DNA of 64,000 bases. Source: Erysipelothrix sp. HDW6C (GTDB taxonomy: Bacteria; Bacillota_I; Bacilli_A; Erysipelotrichales; Erysipelotrichaceae). Positions 1-8,866 of this stretch are shown in pieces. The DNA lies in assembly GCF_011299615.1 (NCBI RefSeq), contig NZ_CP049861.1, forward strand, positions 2,108,001-2,172,000, given 5' to 3'. Positions within the stretch are counted from its first letter, which is position 1. Every line of letters starts with the position of its first letter. The translations under genes and the position numbers were made by a program. The notes under the pieces were generated by a model. It did not search any database. It had not been told where the DNA came from and was given only the letters and a program-made list of their open reading frames with translations.

Positions 1-326
1 TACGGTTCAAAAAGATGATTATCTTGGTTATCGAAAATATTACAAGCAATAACCGGCATATCCAACTCTGACACACGATCTAAATAAAAATCTAAGCCAT
101 AGTCAAAGTCATGATTGCCAGGAACCATTGCATCAAATTTTATAGTATTAGCAATCTTAACGAGTTGATTCTCTCCTGCTTGATGATTCCAATATGTTGC
201 ATGCGGACTTCCAATAAAGAAGTCACCATTATCGATAAGAATCGTATTTTCAAAATCCCGTTCCAACAATACGTCAAGTCGCTCGGTGTTGTAGCCATGA
301 ATGTCAGAGGTCGCATAAATTTTCAT
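1..326 (-). CDS. 5'-nucleotidase-like metallophosphoesterase (3' end beyond window)
   Basis: Only the first 108 codons lie in the window. The protein begins MKIYATSDIHG, the Asp-x-His metal-binding motif that opens calcineurin-like phosphoesterases. DNGD follows at about residues 43-46 and GNHDFDYG at about 81-88, the motif shared by UshA/5'-nucleotidase and 2',3'-cyclic phosphodiesterase enzymes. No signal peptide is visible, so the enzyme is probably cytoplasmic. The start lies one base after the stop of the upstream permease, so it is the last visible gene of the phn-type operon. A phosphoester hydrolase beside a phosphonate/phosphite importer would suit release of phosphate from an imported ester. 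That role is inferred; the family call is firm. Confidence 0.85.
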   Translation of the reverse strand, partial: MKIYATSDIHGYNTERLDVLLERDFENTILIDNGDFFIGSPHATYWNHQAGENQLVKIANTIKFDAMVPGNHDFDYGLDFYLDRVSELDMPVIACNIFDNQDNHLFEP

Positions 327-327
327 A

Positions 328-1101
328 TTATTTGAGTCGCTTTCTAAGCATTGCAGCGAATGTGTCAATAACAAACACTGTAACAATCACACCTAACAGA
401 ATAATACTTACACGGCCCCAGTTTCGCGCTTGAATCGCGAAAATGAGCGGTGCTCCAATACCACCTGCACCAACCAGTCCAAGGGTCGAAGCAGAACGAA
501 CGGCAATTTCGAAGTGGTTGACGATTAGACTTGCGAATATTGCAAGGACTTGAGGAATTCTGGCGAAGAAGAGGGTTTGCAAGAATCCAGCTCCGACTGA
601 CTCCATCGCCTCCACAGGTCCAAAGTCAATGGCCTCCATCTCTTCTGCGAAAAGTTTCCCCAGCATCCCAATTTGATGGGTTGCAATAGCAAGTACACCC
701 GCAAAAGGTCCCGGACCGACAACTTTAACAAAGATGATCGCATAGATTAGTTCTGGAAAAGCTCTGAGTACACTAAGTATTATTTTAGCAACACGAGATA
801 TCACACCACCATTTTTCCATAAATTTTGCGCACTTAGGATTCCCACTGGAACTGCAATGATACTGGCAAAGAACGTTCCTAAGAAACCAATCCCCAAGGT
901 AAGTATGAGAAGTGAAAACACATCTTCACCACTTCCATCATAAAAATACGACCATTCTGGTTTGAGTAGTCCTGAAAATACACCCCGTGCCAAGTCCCAC
1001 GAAATCGAAGATAGCATGCTGTAGTCGACAGATATAAATGAAACGATAACAATCACAGCCAATACAGCCATAACCCATTTGTCTTTAATCATGCGTAACA
1101 T
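328..1101 (-). CDS. phnE: Phosphonate/phosphite-type ABC transporter permease (PhnE-like, second copy)
   Basis: This 257-residue integral membrane protein has about six hydrophobic segments and a cytoplasmic loop, around residues 170-185, holding EAMESVGAG. That loop is the EAA-type motif by which importer permeases contact their ATPase. Length and the C-terminal GAGGIGAPL match PhnE-family permeases. AAGGTGAT lies just upstream of the ATG. The start overlaps the end of the other permease region by only two bases of spacing, so the two are translationally linked. Two different PhnE permeases with one PhnC and one PhnD is the usual Bacillota arrangement. The substrate could be phosphonate, phosphite, hypophosphite or a phosphate ester; the sequence does not decide. 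Confidence 0.9.
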   Translation of the reverse strand: MLRMIKDKWVMAVLAVIVIVSFISVDYSMLSSISWDLARGVFSGLLKPEWSYFYDGSGEDVFSLLILTLGIGFLGTFFASIIAVPVGILSAQNLWKNGGVISRVAKIILSVLRAFPELIYAIIFVKVVGPGPFAGVLAIATHQIGMLGKLFAEEMEAIDFGPVEAMESVGAGFLQTLFFARIPQVLAIFASLIVNHFEIAVRSASTLGLVGAGGIGAPLIFAIQARNWGRVSIILLGVIVTVFVIDTFAAMLRKRLK

Positions 1102-1102
1102 A

Positions 1103-1882
1103 TTACATCACCTTCTTTCGTAGTGATTCACTGATAGCATCACATAAGAAGACAATTGCTAAAATGATAATTATAATTACTGAAACACGATCATAGCGAT
1201 CCTGAGCGAGTGCAGTACTTAAAAGGACACCAATCCCTCCAGCACCCACGTAACCGAGAATTGTCGAAGCACGTACGTTTACTTCTACAGCGTATATTGC
1301 ATAACTAATGATACTTGGGAGTACCTGTGGGAATATCGCCCACCCCGCCGTTTGCAAACGGCTCGCTCCGATACTTTTCGTAGCCTCAATGGGTCCCAAA
1401 TCGATGGTCTCAATGCTCTCATAGATAAGCTGCGAGACCATCCCAAATGTAAATACGGCAATCGTTAGAATACCTGTGACTTCGCCAATTCCAATGATTG
1501 CAACAAATAATGCAGCAAGAAGTAAGTTTGGAACTGTTCTAACAATACCAAGTAAAAACCGGATGATCTGTGAAAAGATATTATTTTCAGTCGCAAATTT
1601 TGTGGCTAGAAACGCAAACGGAATGGCAAATGCAGTTCCTAAAACTGTCCCGACAATTGACATTTGGATTGTTTTTATAACTGGATTAATGAGCTGGGGA
1701 ACGTAAGAAAAATCAGGTTGCATAAACCGTTTCAAAAAAAGGACCATTTGATCAAGATTGCCCAACAATTCAAATAACGAAGCATCCGTTAATGAAATAC
1801 ACGCGGATACAAGAACCAACACCAACAATGTCGTCATAATCTGTTTGGGTAGTTTGTAATGTACTGTATCCTTAAGCTTCAT
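1103..1882 (-). CDS. phnE: Phosphonate/phosphite-type ABC transporter permease (PhnE-like, first copy)
   Basis: This permease of 259 residues is the partner of the one that follows it. It carries the EAA-type loop EATKSIGAS and the C-terminal GYVGAGGIGVLL seen in PhnE proteins. An in-frame extension upstream (to 1981) would lie wholly within phnC. I chose the ATG at 1882 because it has AGAGGAAG eight bases upstream and overlaps the phnC stop by only eleven bases. The first membrane segment then begins near residue 15. It should pair with the second PhnE as a heterodimeric channel energised by the PhnC ATPase. Confidence 0.88.
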   Translation of the reverse strand: MKLKDTVHYKLPKQIMTTLLVLVLVSACISLTDASLFELLGNLDQMVLFLKRFMQPDFSYVPQLINPVIKTIQMSIVGTVLGTAFAIPFAFLATKFATENNIFSQIIRFLLGIVRTVPNLLLAALFVAIIGIGEVTGILTIAVFTFGMVSQLIYESIETIDLGPIEATKSIGASRLQTAGWAIFPQVLPSIISYAIYAVEVNVRASTILGYVGAGGIGVLLSTALAQDRYDRVSVIIIIILAIVFLCDAISESLRKKVM

Positions 1883-2639
1883 CTTGGACTTCCTCTTTAA
1901 GGATATCAGCCCCATAGATTCCCATAAGAACTTCATCCGTTGCTTCAGTTGGTGTCCCGTCAAATACAACCTTTCCATCACGCAAACCGATAATACGAGT
2001 TGAAAATTGACGCGCTAACTCCACTGAGTGAACATTAATCAAGATTGTGACGGCATCACGTTCATTGATTTCTTTGAGGTCGTTCATGACGCGTGTGGTA
2101 GTAATGGGGTCAAGGGACGCAACGGGCTCATCCGCGAGGATTAAATTAGCTTGCTGAACAATAGTCCGTGCAATAGAAACACGCTGCTGTTGACCCCCCG
2201 ACAACGCATCACATCGTTCGTGAAGTTTGTCTGATAGATTTACGCGAGCTAACGCATCGTTTACCAATGCATAGTCTTCCTTTGTAAAAAGACCTAAGAT
2301 ACTTCTCCAGCTTGAATAATAGCCCAAACGTCCTGATAGAACATTTCTTTGGACAGTGCTTCGCTTTACAAGGTTAAAACTTTGAAAAATCATCCCGATC
2401 TTTCGTCGTGCAATTTTCAAGTCTTTTTTATTCGCCTTGGTAATCGAAGTACCATTAACTAAAATCTCCCCTTCTGTCAATTCAATCAAACGATTAACGG
2501 TTCGAAGCATGGTGCTCTTTCCAGCACCGGATAAACCGATAATTGAGACAAACTCTCCCGATTCAATTGACAACGAAACACCATCTAAACCCACAACCCC
2601 ATTGTCGTATGTCTTCGATGCATTGATAAATTCTAACAT
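1872..2639 (-). CDS. phnC: Phosphonate/phosphite-type ABC transporter ATPase (PhnC)
   Basis: A 255-residue importer ATPase with Walker A GLSGAGKST at residues 35-43, a Q-loop (MIFQSFNLV), the signature LSGGQQQRVSIAR, Walker B LILADEP and the switch His in INVHSVELA. The sequence between Walker A and the signature is typical of PhnC. Two ATGs are possible. The one at 2645 sits one base from GGAG, whereas the ATG at 2639 has proper seven-base spacing, so I prefer 2639. It drives uptake together with the binding protein PhnD and the two PhnE permeases encoded next to it. Confidence 0.92.
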   Translation of the reverse strand: MLEFINASKTYDNGVVGLDGVSLSIESGEFVSIIGLSGAGKSTMLRTVNRLIELTEGEILVNGTSITKANKKDLKIARRKIGMIFQSFNLVKRSTVQRNVLSGRLGYYSSWRSILGLFTKEDYALVNDALARVNLSDKLHERCDALSGGQQQRVSIARTIVQQANLILADEPVASLDPITTTRVMNDLKEINERDAVTILINVHSVELARQFSTRIIGLRDGKVVFDGTPTEATDEVLMGIYGADILKEEVQDEA

Positions 2640-2660
2640 ATTCATGCTCCTTCATATTCA

Positions 2661-2688
2661 AATAAAACACCCTTTGAGGTGTTTTATT
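2661..2688 (-). terminator. Intercistronic hairpin between phnD and phnC
   Basis: An 11-bp perfect inverted repeat (AATAAAACACC and its complement) has a six-base loop and U-rich 3' arm. It sits between the binding-protein gene and the ATPase gene. It probably ends part of the transcripts or shields the phnD mRNA, giving more binding protein than transporter. Confidence 0.6.
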
Positions 2689-2712
2689 GATGCTCAGTTT
2701 CAATACAATGGA

Positions 2713-3621
2713 TTACTCTGCTGCTTTTTTAGCGTAAGTATCGATAGTATCGTAGTTCTTTTCATCTGCTTCAACATAGCCTTTATGACTCCACATTGAC
2801 ATTGCTTCAAGTCCTGCTTCATCTTTTGACATGTTTAAGAATACTTCTTTAATTTGTTTAATGAGTGCTTCGTCTGTTCCTGGCTTCACTGCAATTGCAT
2901 CATTAGGAATGTCACCATCTGATAAATGAAGCACTTTGAGTTCATCCATTAAATTATGACCTTCAAATTTCCCTCCGAAGACAACACGCGCACCTTGGAA
3001 TACAAATGCAGCATCTTGTTGACCATTTAATACAGCTGTGATTTCACTTGGAATATCATTGACGATTGTAAGTGTTGTTTCTGTAACAGGATCAATACCC
3101 GCCATACGCATTTCTGCAACAGGATAGATATAGCCACTTGCTGAGTTTGGTTGTAAGGTAACAATTTTTTTACCGACCAAATCTTGCAAAGTATTCAATC
3201 CACTGTCTTTTCTTACAAGAATCTCTGCTTTAAAGGTTCCAGTAAGTTTGTCCGCTTCTGGTAATCCAGTTTCCGGATTGAATGCACCAAGTTGTGAGGT
3301 TAAGATAGCTGTAGCAGCACCTTTTTCACGCGCTTGTAAATAAGCTGCTGGAGGCATGATTCCAATATCGACTTTTCCCGATGCCATGGCCTCAACAATT
3401 GTTGAATAATCCGTAGCCAATGTAACTTGAACTTCGCGACCTAATTTTTCGGATAGATACTCAGCAAATGGTTTTGCTTTTGCTTGCATACTTCCATCAT
3501 TATTAGTCGGTACGAACTGTAATACGAGTGGTTTTTCAGCATCGTTTTTCGCTGAACAACCTGTCAGTACCACTGCAAATAAAAGTGCAGATAATACATA
3601 TTTCATGAATTTTTTATTCAT
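2713..3621 (-). CDS. phnD: Phosphonate/phosphite-binding lipoprotein (PhnD)
   Basis: A 302-residue extracytoplasmic solute-binding protein. It has a lipoprotein signal peptide with lipobox LTGC and lipidated Cys22. The body shows the PhnD/SsuA/transferrin-like type II binding fold: a hydrophobic start (LVLQFVPTNN), then ASGKVDIGIMPPAAYL near residues 80-97, and LVGKKIVTLQPNSASGY near 145-162, which in PhnD proteins forms part of the anion pocket (Ser/Thr and Tyr contacts). CGGAGGAG lies upstream of the ATG. It is the first gene of the operon and hands substrate to the PhnE channel. The exact ligand is not set by sequence alone. Confidence 0.92.
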   Translation of the reverse strand: MNKKFMKYVLSALLFAVVLTGCSAKNDAEKPLVLQFVPTNNDGSMQAKAKPFAEYLSEKLGREVQVTLATDYSTIVEAMASGKVDIGIMPPAAYLQAREKGAATAILTSQLGAFNPETGLPEADKLTGTFKAEILVRKDSGLNTLQDLVGKKIVTLQPNSASGYIYPVAEMRMAGIDPVTETTLTIVNDIPSEITAVLNGQQDAAFVFQGARVVFGGKFEGHNLMDELKVLHLSDGDIPNDAIAVKPGTDEALIKQIKEVFLNMSKDEAGLEAMSMWSHKGYVEADEKNYDTIDTYAKKAAE

Positions 3622-3649
3622 AATCTCCTCCGGTCATTTTGACTCTTAA

Positions 3650-3677
3650 ATAGTACCACACTCTGTGTCATTTCCAA
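3650..3677 (-). promoter_or_regulatory. Promoter for the phn operon
   Basis: On the minus strand TTGGAA (3672-3677) is followed after 16 bp by TACTAT (3650-3655), about 30 bp upstream of the phnD start codon. No Pho box was recognised. Confidence 0.5.
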
Positions 3678-3761
3678 GTAATTTGCCGTAAACTTATGTA
3701 AAGTTTCTGTTAACAGACTCCACAATTCAGATTTCAGAGACTTTATCGTGTATCTCGATAA

Positions 3762-3789
3762 GAAACCCACATTCTAAAATGTGGGTTTC
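3762..3789 (-). terminator. Terminator after the PTS/phosphatase operon
   Basis: A perfect 12-bp stem (GAAACCCACATT with its complement) and a four-base loop, followed by a U-rich tract on the minus strand. The upstream gene's stop codon lies in the loop, so its last codons are part of the stem. Confidence 0.85.
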
Positions 3790-4430
3790 GCTGTTCGACC
3801 AATATACTCAGCAGCATATTGATCATTCTCATAAGTTATTTTTGTAACACTTGCATTTGGTAAACTTTCGTACAGATTTACTTCAATGCCCATCACTTTA
3901 AGAAGCATGGCCAATGTTACACCATGACTCACAATCATAATCACACTTTCTTCACGCTCATGAATCATTTTTAAGACGGACTCACAACGATTCTGTAACG
4001 TGTCGAGTGTCTCAGCTTCAAGATTCTCCGGACGATGAATACGACCCATGCGATGAAACATGCCCTTGTCCATAAATTCTTGCAGTGATGATTCATCCAG
4101 CATAAGTTTTTCCCAAAGACAGATTCCTTTAGCACCTTCTTCATTTCCAAAGTACAGTTCTCTCAGTTGTGTTGTCGTGATGTGTGGCTCTGCAACGACT
4201 CGAACCTCATTGACAAGATTTGCTGTATCAATTGCGCGCTTACTATCACTGGATACGATCAAATCTATTCTGTGATCCTTCAGATACTTCCCTAGTTGCT
4301 GAGCACCCTCAATTCCTTCTTGTGTTAGATCAATATCCGACCATCCTTGCATGCGGCCAAAATGATTGAATAATGTTTGGCCATGCCGCACAAGATAAAG
4401 AGTCTTAGGCTTGTACTGGCTCATTGACAT
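3774..4430 (-). CDS. Histidine phosphatase (phosphoglycerate mutase-like family)
   Basis: A 218-residue soluble protein of the histidine phosphatase superfamily. LVRHGQT at residues 13-19 supplies the phosphorylated His16. Arg and Asn contacts follow in TLFNHFGRMQGWSDIDL, and the second catalytic His is in IVSHGVTLAML near residue 170. It is more like the small broad-specificity phosphatases than the glycolytic mutase. It is the last gene of a PTS operon and its start overlaps the end of the IIC gene by 26 bp, so translation is probably coupled. An inferred role is dephosphorylation of a sugar-phosphate intermediate that would otherwise build up. An alternative start two codons later (MSQYKP) is possible. 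Confidence 0.82.
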   Translation of the reverse strand: MSMSQYKPKTLYLVRHGQTLFNHFGRMQGWSDIDLTQEGIEGAQQLGKYLKDHRIDLIVSSDSKRAIDTANLVNEVRVVAEPHITTTQLRELYFGNEEGAKGICLWEKLMLDESSLQEFMDKGMFHRMGRIHRPENLEAETLDTLQNRCESVLKMIHEREESVIMIVSHGVTLAMLLKVMGIEVNLYESLPNASVTKITYENDQYAAEYIGRTAKPTF

Positions 4431-5457
4431 TCTTTTTGAAAAGACCCAATAAGAGCGCAGTTACGATTGTTCCAACAATAATTGCAACTGTAAACCATAT
4501 CTTTCCATCTACAACAGGTAATGTAATAAAACTTCCGTGTGGAACCGGTGATTTAACATTCCCTAAGGCTGCAATAACTGCCCCTGTTGCAGTACCGATC
4601 ATGGTTGCAGGAAGCACATGTTTCAAATCGGATACAGCAAAGGGAATTGCCCCTTCTGTGATTCCAAAGAACCCCATAAGCCCTGCAGTCTTCGCAGTTG
4701 TTCGCTCAGCATCTGTCCATTTATTTTTAAAGATAAGTGTTGAAAGGAAAATCCCCATCGGTGGAATCCCTGGACAAACGCGATAGATACCGTTTGGCTC
4801 ATAAATTCCTTGGCTCATCATAGCGATTGTAAACATCGTAACTGTTTTCGATACAGGTCCACCCATATCAAATGCATTCATAAATCCAATTGCGATTGCC
4901 AACAAGACTTTATTTGTCCCATTTAGATTGGCTAAGAAATTAGTTAACCATTCCATCACTGTGCTTAATGGATTCGCAATAATATAAATATAGCCAATTC
5001 CCACAACACCAGTTGCCAGAATGGGGATAATTAATATAGGCATAATGGTGCGAATGGAGTGATGTACCTTCCATCCTTTCATCCATTTTACGAAATAACC
5101 AACAACAATTCCAAGGAGTAGTGCTCCCAGGAATCCAGCTTTTGCCCCTGTCTCACCTACTGGGTTATTTGAAACAAACCCAAGAATGAACCCCGGTACA
5201 AGCCCTGGACGTCCCGCAATTGAGTACGCAACATACGCTCCCAGAATTGGAATCATCATATTTAAAGCTGCTTTACCGAGAAGGTTAAGGTTCTGCATAA
5301 ATGGATTGGTTACAACGTATCCCGTATCCGTAGCAGTACCACCAATTAATGAAATTGAGAATAAAATTCCCCCAACAACGACTGCAGGCATCATATATGA
5401 TGTCCCCGTCATTAATGCTTTCTGTATATCTTTAAATACTTTCTTTGTATTCGACAC
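4405..5457 (-). CDS. PTS system IIC component, fructose family
   Basis: This 350-residue polytopic membrane permease belongs to the fructose-mannitol PTS family. Family hallmarks are the opening TGTSYMMPAVVVGGIL, GAYVAYSIAGRPGLVPGF near residues 75-92, the AFDMGGPVSK motif near 213 and GITEGAIPFAVSD near 283. It starts with GTG, preceded by AGGAGG. IIA, IIB and IIC are separate genes here, in that order. It moves the sugar across the membrane while IIB phosphorylates it. The sugar is not determined by sequence. Confidence 0.93.
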   Translation of the reverse strand: MSNTKKVFKDIQKALMTGTSYMMPAVVVGGILFSISLIGGTATDTGYVVTNPFMQNLNLLGKAALNMMIPILGAYVAYSIAGRPGLVPGFILGFVSNNPVGETGAKAGFLGALLLGIVVGYFVKWMKGWKVHHSIRTIMPILIIPILATGVVGIGYIYIIANPLSTVMEWLTNFLANLNGTNKVLLAIAIGFMNAFDMGGPVSKTVTMFTIAMMSQGIYEPNGIYRVCPGIPPMGIFLSTLIFKNKWTDAERTTAKTAGLMGFFGITEGAIPFAVSDLKHVLPATMIGTATGAVIAALGNVKSPVPHGSFITLPVVDGKIWFTVAIIVGTIVTALLLGLFKKNVNEPVQA

Positions 5458-5474
5458 ACTAACTTCCTCCTATA

Positions 5475-5789
5475 TTATGCTAATCCGTAGTGTTTCAAAG
5501 CAGCATCGATGACAGCTCCAGCATTGGATATCGCATCGTTAACTTCCGCATTGAAGATATTACTGTCTTCAAATCGTTCTTCGCCCTCTATTGAGATACT
5601 TACAGCAAGAATGATCATATCTGCTTCAGCAATTGTTTCTTCTGATAACTCGTTTTCAACCCCAATACTTCCTTGTGTTTCAAATTGATGTTCATAACCA
5701 CGGCGTTCACACTCAGCAATGAGCGCTTCTTGAGCCATGTATGTATGGGCAATCCCTGTAGGACATGCTGTTATTCCAATTACTTTCAT
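5475..5789 (-). CDS. PTS system IIB component, fructose family
   Basis: A 104-residue domain with the phosphorylated Cys9 in ITACPTGIAHTYMA, the fructose-specific IIB active-site loop. It takes phosphate from IIA (His62) and passes it to the sugar bound by IIC. Its start overlaps the IIA stop by four bases, the usual coupling. AGAGGAAG precedes the ATG. Confidence 0.94.
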   Translation of the reverse strand: MKVIGITACPTGIAHTYMAQEALIAECERRGYEHQFETQGSIGVENELSEETIAEADMIILAVSISIEGEERFEDSNIFNAEVNDAISNAGAVIDAALKHYGLA

Positions 5790-6250
5790 ATTTTGTCTTC
5801 CTCTCTTAAGTCTTGATTAATTTTATCAAGCACTTCGAATGCTGCTTCCGATGTTTGGCAAGCTAGCAAGCTGTTTATAAATGTTTCTTTCATAAGATTT
5901 CTGCTGATGCGTGATAGGAACTTCAGGTGCAGTGCATCATTGTCGTGTCCTTTAACGCCCAACAAGAATACAAGACGAATTGCTTTCTCGTCATCACTCC
6001 ATAGAATCGGTTCTTCAATTTTCGCAAAAACAATGAATGGTTCAACAACCACGTCACTTTTCCCATGGGGAATTGCAACTTCATTTCCGATTGCTGTTGA
6101 GAACTCTTCTTCTCTTTTATTCACAGCGGAAACAAACTGTTCCGTATCCGTGATAAGTCCTTGATTCAATAATTCATGTGATAGCTTCGCAATCACATCT
6201 TGATAGTCTTGATATTTTTCGTTTACAAATACTAATTCTTTACGTAGCAT
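5786..6250 (-). CDS. PTS system IIA component, fructose/mannitol family
   Basis: A 154-residue IIA protein. The active-site His62 is in AIPHGKS, and the conserved VFLLGVKGHDNDALHL element follows near residues 95-115. It receives phosphate from HPr. The ATG has GGAGG seven bases upstream, and the stop of the regulator gene lies just before it, so regulator and PTS are made from one message. The C-terminal IIA-like domain of the adjacent regulator resembles it. Confidence 0.93.
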   Translation of the reverse strand: MLRKELVFVNEKYQDYQDVIAKLSHELLNQGLITDTEQFVSAVNKREEEFSTAIGNEVAIPHGKSDVVVEPFIVFAKIEEPILWSDDEKAIRLVFLLGVKGHDNDALHLKFLSRISRNLMKETFINSLLACQTSEAAFEVLDKINQDLREEDKI

Positions 6251-6251
6251 T

Positions 6252-8180
6252 TTAGTCCTCCGCTATTAGAAACTCAATAAAGTCTTGAGTTGTCATCCCT
6301 GTTGCTAAACGCTGTGCGAGTTTGTCAGATTTTATGAGAGCATAAATTTCTTCCAAAATACCACGTGATACATAGAGATCATTTTCGGCAACATTGAAGA
6401 ATATTGCCATTCTTATTGAGTGATTATTCCATTTAATGGGGGTATCACTAAACCATACCGCAACAGATGTTTGCAGTACGTGTTTGAGTTGCCCGTGGGG
6501 AATCGCAATACCATGGTTGGTATCTGTTCCCCCTGCACTTTCGCGCTGCAATACTGATGTAAGATAATGTTGGTCAACATAACCTTGTGCTTCAAGTTTG
6601 CCAACCATAAGCTTGATGATATTTTCTTTATTCATATGTTCTTCCGATTTTGTGACTAACGACGGAATTAAAAATTTTCGCAGTGTTTTAAAGGAGCTGG
6701 ATGTGTAATCGTCACTGGCAAGAAACCGCTCGCCATAAAACGCACTGATGTTCTTGATATCTTCATCGCCAATCAACGGTGAGACGTGAATGGTGGGGAC
6801 ATTTGTAATTGATAAATCAACGGTGGTAATGATAAAGTCTACCGCACTGACATCAGCATGTTCTGCTTTGTCAACTGTTGCTGTTTCAATAATGTCCAAT
6901 GGTGGGAGAATTTTACGAATGCGATTCAGAATCATTTGTGAGGTCGTATAGCCATTGGTGCAGATGATGAGGACGCGTTTGCTGCGTTGTTCTAAGTCCA
7001 CTATATTTTGGAAGTGAATCATCAAAAATCCAACTTCATCTTCTGTAAATCGTACCCCGAGATGCTCACTTTCACTTTCCAGAACCAACCATGTCAAATT
7101 AAACATCATGCCAAATTCTAACTTTATCTGATTGGTCAAGTTGTTTTTAATGTTAACTCCAGTTTTCAGACGAAATACGGCTGCGTTTAAATGATGCAGG
7201 ATGTTTTGAACATTTTCTTGATATTTGAAAATCTCGATCCCTGTTAAACGTTCCATCTTGGCAATGATGTTTAAGAAACTGTCATTGTATTCGAAATAAC
7301 CTTTTCGATAGTTTACAAACTCAATTCGATTGGCAATCAAATGTTGCGAGAGAAACTTACAGTCGGCATCACTGAAAGTTACAGGGTAATGCGATGAGAT
7401 AATGGAAAGGATTTCTTTGGCAAGAAGAATATTGGGGAGTTCCATAATTTCGTTCAAAAACAAGTTTTGATACGACTCATTGATACTCTTTCCTTTACTG
7501 CTACGAAAGGTCATAACGACCAGTGTGTTAATAATATTAATCAGATAGTGATCTGCAGGTACATATATCCGCGATTCACTAAATTCCTTGGTGATGTCAT
7601 AGCAAGTGTCCACAAGCTGATTGCCATACGTCTGGCGTAAAAAATCAAGAATACTACTCAAGTAGCGTTTGTTTCCCAATCGTTTAATGGCGTAGTCATT
7701 GAATTGAATCAGCAGTTGTTGCTGTTCTTCTTCAGTACCTTCAATGTGGATTCCAGCTTTACTGATAATCAAACGGGCTGTGCTCCCATTTTCAATGGAT
7801 CGTTTGATAATATCGAGATCATTACGAATTGAACTGACGGAAACATAGAACATGTTTGACAACTCACTCATCGTACGACGCGCTTCATCGACAATTAAGA
7901 GTTTTGCGATCGCTTCACGTCGCGATTCAGTGTCACTTACTTTTTCAAGTGATTCCACAGCTTCAAGAGCATGATGCTCTGTTTGCTCCACTGCCAATCC
8001 CTTGCCAGGAATCGATTTCAGTCGATATCCACTGGCTTCTAAATCTGGAGTAATGGTTTCAATATCGGCATAGACCGTCCGTTTTGATACGCCGAGTATA
8101 TTTGCATACTCAGCAACCGTCATAATCCGTTGTTGCTGTTTTAACAGTGCTATCAATTTGCGTTGCCGTGTTGTTACCAT
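6252..8180 (-). CDS. PRD-containing transcriptional activator (BglG/MtlR/LicR type)
   Basis: A 642-residue modular regulator. Residues 1-60 hold an HTH_11-type winged helix (ILGVSKRTVYADI), with a second Mga/HTH-like segment near 95-130. Two PTS regulation domains span roughly 185-390, a IIB-like domain with a Cys (VLIICTNGYTTSQM) lies near 400-490, and a IIA-like domain with the phosphoryl His in IAIPHGQLKH fills the C-terminus. Activity in this family is set by phosphorylation from HPr and the cognate IIB, so the operon should switch on when the PTS sugar is transported. It lies inside the operon it probably controls. Confidence 0.9.
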   Translation of the reverse strand: MVTTRQRKLIALLKQQQRIMTVAEYANILGVSKRTVYADIETITPDLEASGYRLKSIPGKGLAVEQTEHHALEAVESLEKVSDTESRREAIAKLLIVDEARRTMSELSNMFYVSVSSIRNDLDIIKRSIENGSTARLIISKAGIHIEGTEEEQQQLLIQFNDYAIKRLGNKRYLSSILDFLRQTYGNQLVDTCYDITKEFSESRIYVPADHYLINIINTLVVMTFRSSKGKSINESYQNLFLNEIMELPNILLAKEILSIISSHYPVTFSDADCKFLSQHLIANRIEFVNYRKGYFEYNDSFLNIIAKMERLTGIEIFKYQENVQNILHHLNAAVFRLKTGVNIKNNLTNQIKLEFGMMFNLTWLVLESESEHLGVRFTEDEVGFLMIHFQNIVDLEQRSKRVLIICTNGYTTSQMILNRIRKILPPLDIIETATVDKAEHADVSAVDFIITTVDLSITNVPTIHVSPLIGDEDIKNISAFYGERFLASDDYTSSSFKTLRKFLIPSLVTKSEEHMNKENIIKLMVGKLEAQGYVDQHYLTSVLQRESAGGTDTNHGIAIPHGQLKHVLQTSVAVWFSDTPIKWNNHSIRMAIFFNVAENDLYVSRGILEEIYALIKSDKLAQRLATGMTTQDFIEFLIAED

Positions 8181-8195
8181 TATTGTTACTCCGAT

Positions 8196-8801
8196 CTATT
8201 GAATTTGATTGACAAATACCTGCAATGATTGTTTAAGGGCAATCACATCTTGTGCAAGGATGTCTTCTTTTTTGAAAATGCCTCCTGCTGTACCAATGTA
8301 TTGATATCCCGATTCAAAATGCTGTTTAACATTTTGCGCATTTACACCACCCACTGCCATTAACTTTAGCTTCCCTAAGGGTTCCATAACTTTATTGGCA
8401 TAGGCCATACTAAATTCATTGGCTGGGAATACTTTAACAATGTCTGCTCCAAACCTGAATTGTTGCATAATTTCCGTTGGTGTCAGTGCAGCTGGAACGG
8501 CTATAACATCGTGGTCATGGCAATATTGAATCATTGCTTCTGTAAACGATATTGGTGATAGCACGAATCGTGCACCCGCCTTAATGGCCTGTTCCAGTTC
8601 GTCTGCTGTTACAACTGTTCCAGCTCCGATATTAAGTCTATCGTTAAACTCTTTGGAAATTCTTGCAAGTGTGCCCAAAGCATCAGGAGAGTTGAGTGTT
8701 ATTTCAACATTCTTTACATCGCTTCCAGCCAACACCTCGCAGACTGTCTTCACTTGTTCATACGTGTATCCACGTAAAATCATTGTTGCATTACCTAACA
8801 T
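8196..8801 (-). CDS. KDPG/KHG-family aldolase
   Basis: A 201-residue class I aldolase of the Eda family. Schiff-base Lys123 is in IVKVFPA, catalytic Glu33 in VEITLNS, and the phosphate/carboxylate loop is GGVNAQN near 150. Family members cleave 2-keto-3-deoxy-6-phosphogluconate or related keto acids to pyruvate plus an aldehyde. GGAGG precedes the ATG. It lies between a MtlD-like dehydrogenase and a PRD regulator in a PTS operon, so the imported sugar acid or polyol is probably converted to a 2-keto-3-deoxy acid. No dehydratase is visible nearby, so the substrate is open. Confidence 0.87.
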   Translation of the reverse strand: MLGNATMILRGYTYEQVKTVCEVLAGSDVKNVEITLNSPDALGTLARISKEFNDRLNIGAGTVVTADELEQAIKAGARFVLSPISFTEAMIQYCHDHDVIAVPAALTPTEIMQQFRFGADIVKVFPANEFSMAYANKVMEPLGKLKLMAVGGVNAQNVKQHFESGYQYIGTAGGIFKKEDILAQDVIALKQSLQVFVNQIQ

Positions 8802-8866
8802 ATTTATACCTCCATGAACCCATTATAATGTGTTTAATTCTTGGCACCGACTACATCATTGCAACA

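Noticed and set aside
1883..1981. 33-residue N-terminal extension of the first permease
   Set aside because: It lies inside phnC, is highly basic, and the ATG at 1882 has a better ribosome site.
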